24,071 bases of DNA, from NCBI GenBank assembly GCA_948794795.1, contig CAQGLR010000055.1:1-24071 (forward strand), in the 5' to 3' direction. Each line of letters begins with the position of its first letter. The stretch's first letter is position 1. The notes beneath the pieces were generated by a model. It saw only the letters and a list, made by a program, of their open reading frames with translations. It ran no database searches and had not been told where the DNA came from. This stretch comes from an uncultured Lachnospiraceae bacterium (GTDB lineage: Bacteria > Bacillota > Clostridia > Lachnospirales > Lachnospiraceae). Below, one piece after another: positions 23,764 through 24,071 of the stretch. The translations under genes were made by a program, and so were the position numbers.

Positions 23764-24071
23764 CTATCTTTCCAGGATAAAATAATAATCCAGTGTTTCT
23801 TTCCTGTTTCGGAGTCCTTCTTCAAAAAGTGCCCCTTCCTCTTTTATTGCAAACCCATTCTGTACAAAATATCTGCCTACAAATTCTTTATACTCTGTAA
23901 TATCCCTGTATATGGCTGTGTAATCCTGTGACAGGCTGTCAGAATGGAAGCTGTCAAGTGTAAGCCTTCCACTAGATGCCATGCTTTCTTTCAGGTACAC
24001 CTGGCACCTGCTGCTGCAGGCTTCCAGTACATCCACAAGCCCTTTTTCAAGGTCTGCATCATTTATATACA
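23764..24071 (-). CDS. 3' end of an unidentified gene, runs off the right edge
   Basis: The last 102 codons of a longer gene, since the frame is open to the window edge and the first available start (GTG at 24036) has no ribosome site. The visible part reads YINDADLEKGLVDVL, then TAIYRDITEYKEFVGRYFVQNGF and ends DYYFILER. The pattern of a helix ending in a Gly-Phe turn followed by a terminal hydrophobic strand resembles the end of many SAM methyltransferases, but the match is too weak to call. It ends 26 bases before the HisC-like start and probably belongs to the same operon. Confidence 0.6.
   Translation of the reverse strand, partial: YINDADLEKGLVDVLEACSSRCQVYLKESMASSGRLTLDSFHSDSLSQDYTAIYRDITEYKEFVGRYFVQNGFAIKEEGALFEEGLRNRKETLDYYFILER

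Noticed and set aside
23739..23825. A 29-residue N-terminal extension of the HisC-like protein
   Set aside because: It begins with TTG, has no ribosome site, overlaps the preceding gene in another frame and is unlike HisC N-termini.

Overview
The window is AT-rich DNA with strong purine-rich Shine-Dalgarno sites, and every convincing gene lies on the minus strand. Together with the AAA-ATPase/nuclease remnant and the style of the glycan genes, this suggests a Clostridia genome, probably Lachnospiraceae. That placement is inferred from gene content and base composition, not from a marker gene. Transcription runs from high to low coordinates, so the right edge of the window is upstream. No gene-free stretch exceeds 300 bases, and I see no tRNA, rRNA or CRISPR array.

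Region 1 (23.8-8.0 kb, minus strand) is a surface-glycan (capsule or cell-wall polysaccharide) cluster entered mid-operon. In transcription order it holds: the 3' end of an unidentified gene; a HisC-like PLP aminotransferase; a TagD-like cytidylyltransferase fused to a Gfo/Idh/MocA oxidoreductase; a GT-D type glycosyltransferase; a WbsX/GH99-like glycan enzyme; a methyltransferase with a C-terminal kinase-like domain (WbdD-like architecture); a Caps_synth/GT32-like transferase; a small membrane-anchored Rossmann protein; a GT-B glycosyltransferase; a FdtA-type ketoisomerase and FdtB-type aminotransferase pair (dTDP-3-amino-3,6-dideoxyhexose); an NKWYS/sulfotransferase-like protein; a methyltransferase; and, in a very AT-rich patch at the end, a second methyltransferase and a FemAB/GNAT-like acyltransferase. 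No flippase, polymerase, ABC exporter or rmlA/rmlB gene is present, so the cluster continues to the right or relies on genes elsewhere.

The most unusual feature is a small PglD_N-like Rossmann module (GxGxxG, then a short acidic turn, then a hydrophobic D-x-I-I-I-A-type strand). It appears in six proteins of this cluster, attached at the N- or C-terminus of unrelated enzymes and once on its own behind a single transmembrane helix. Two copies share even the preceding helix. This looks like a portable docking or ligand-sensing module for a glycan assembly complex.

Region 2 (8.0-6.0 kb) is a scarred junction. It contains a tyrosine recombinase that has lost its catalytic C-terminus, closed by a clear rho-independent terminator, and an AAA-ATPase/PD-(D/E)XK nuclease pseudogene with a large internal deletion and a damaged start.

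Region 3 (6.0-0.1 kb) holds an uncharacterised 516-residue protein with an Imm26-like start and an LRR-like middle, queA with a long C-terminal tail, a YegS/DagK-type lipid kinase, and a glutamine-hydrolysing asparagine synthetase. These look like ordinary chromosomal genes rather than part of the glycan pathway.
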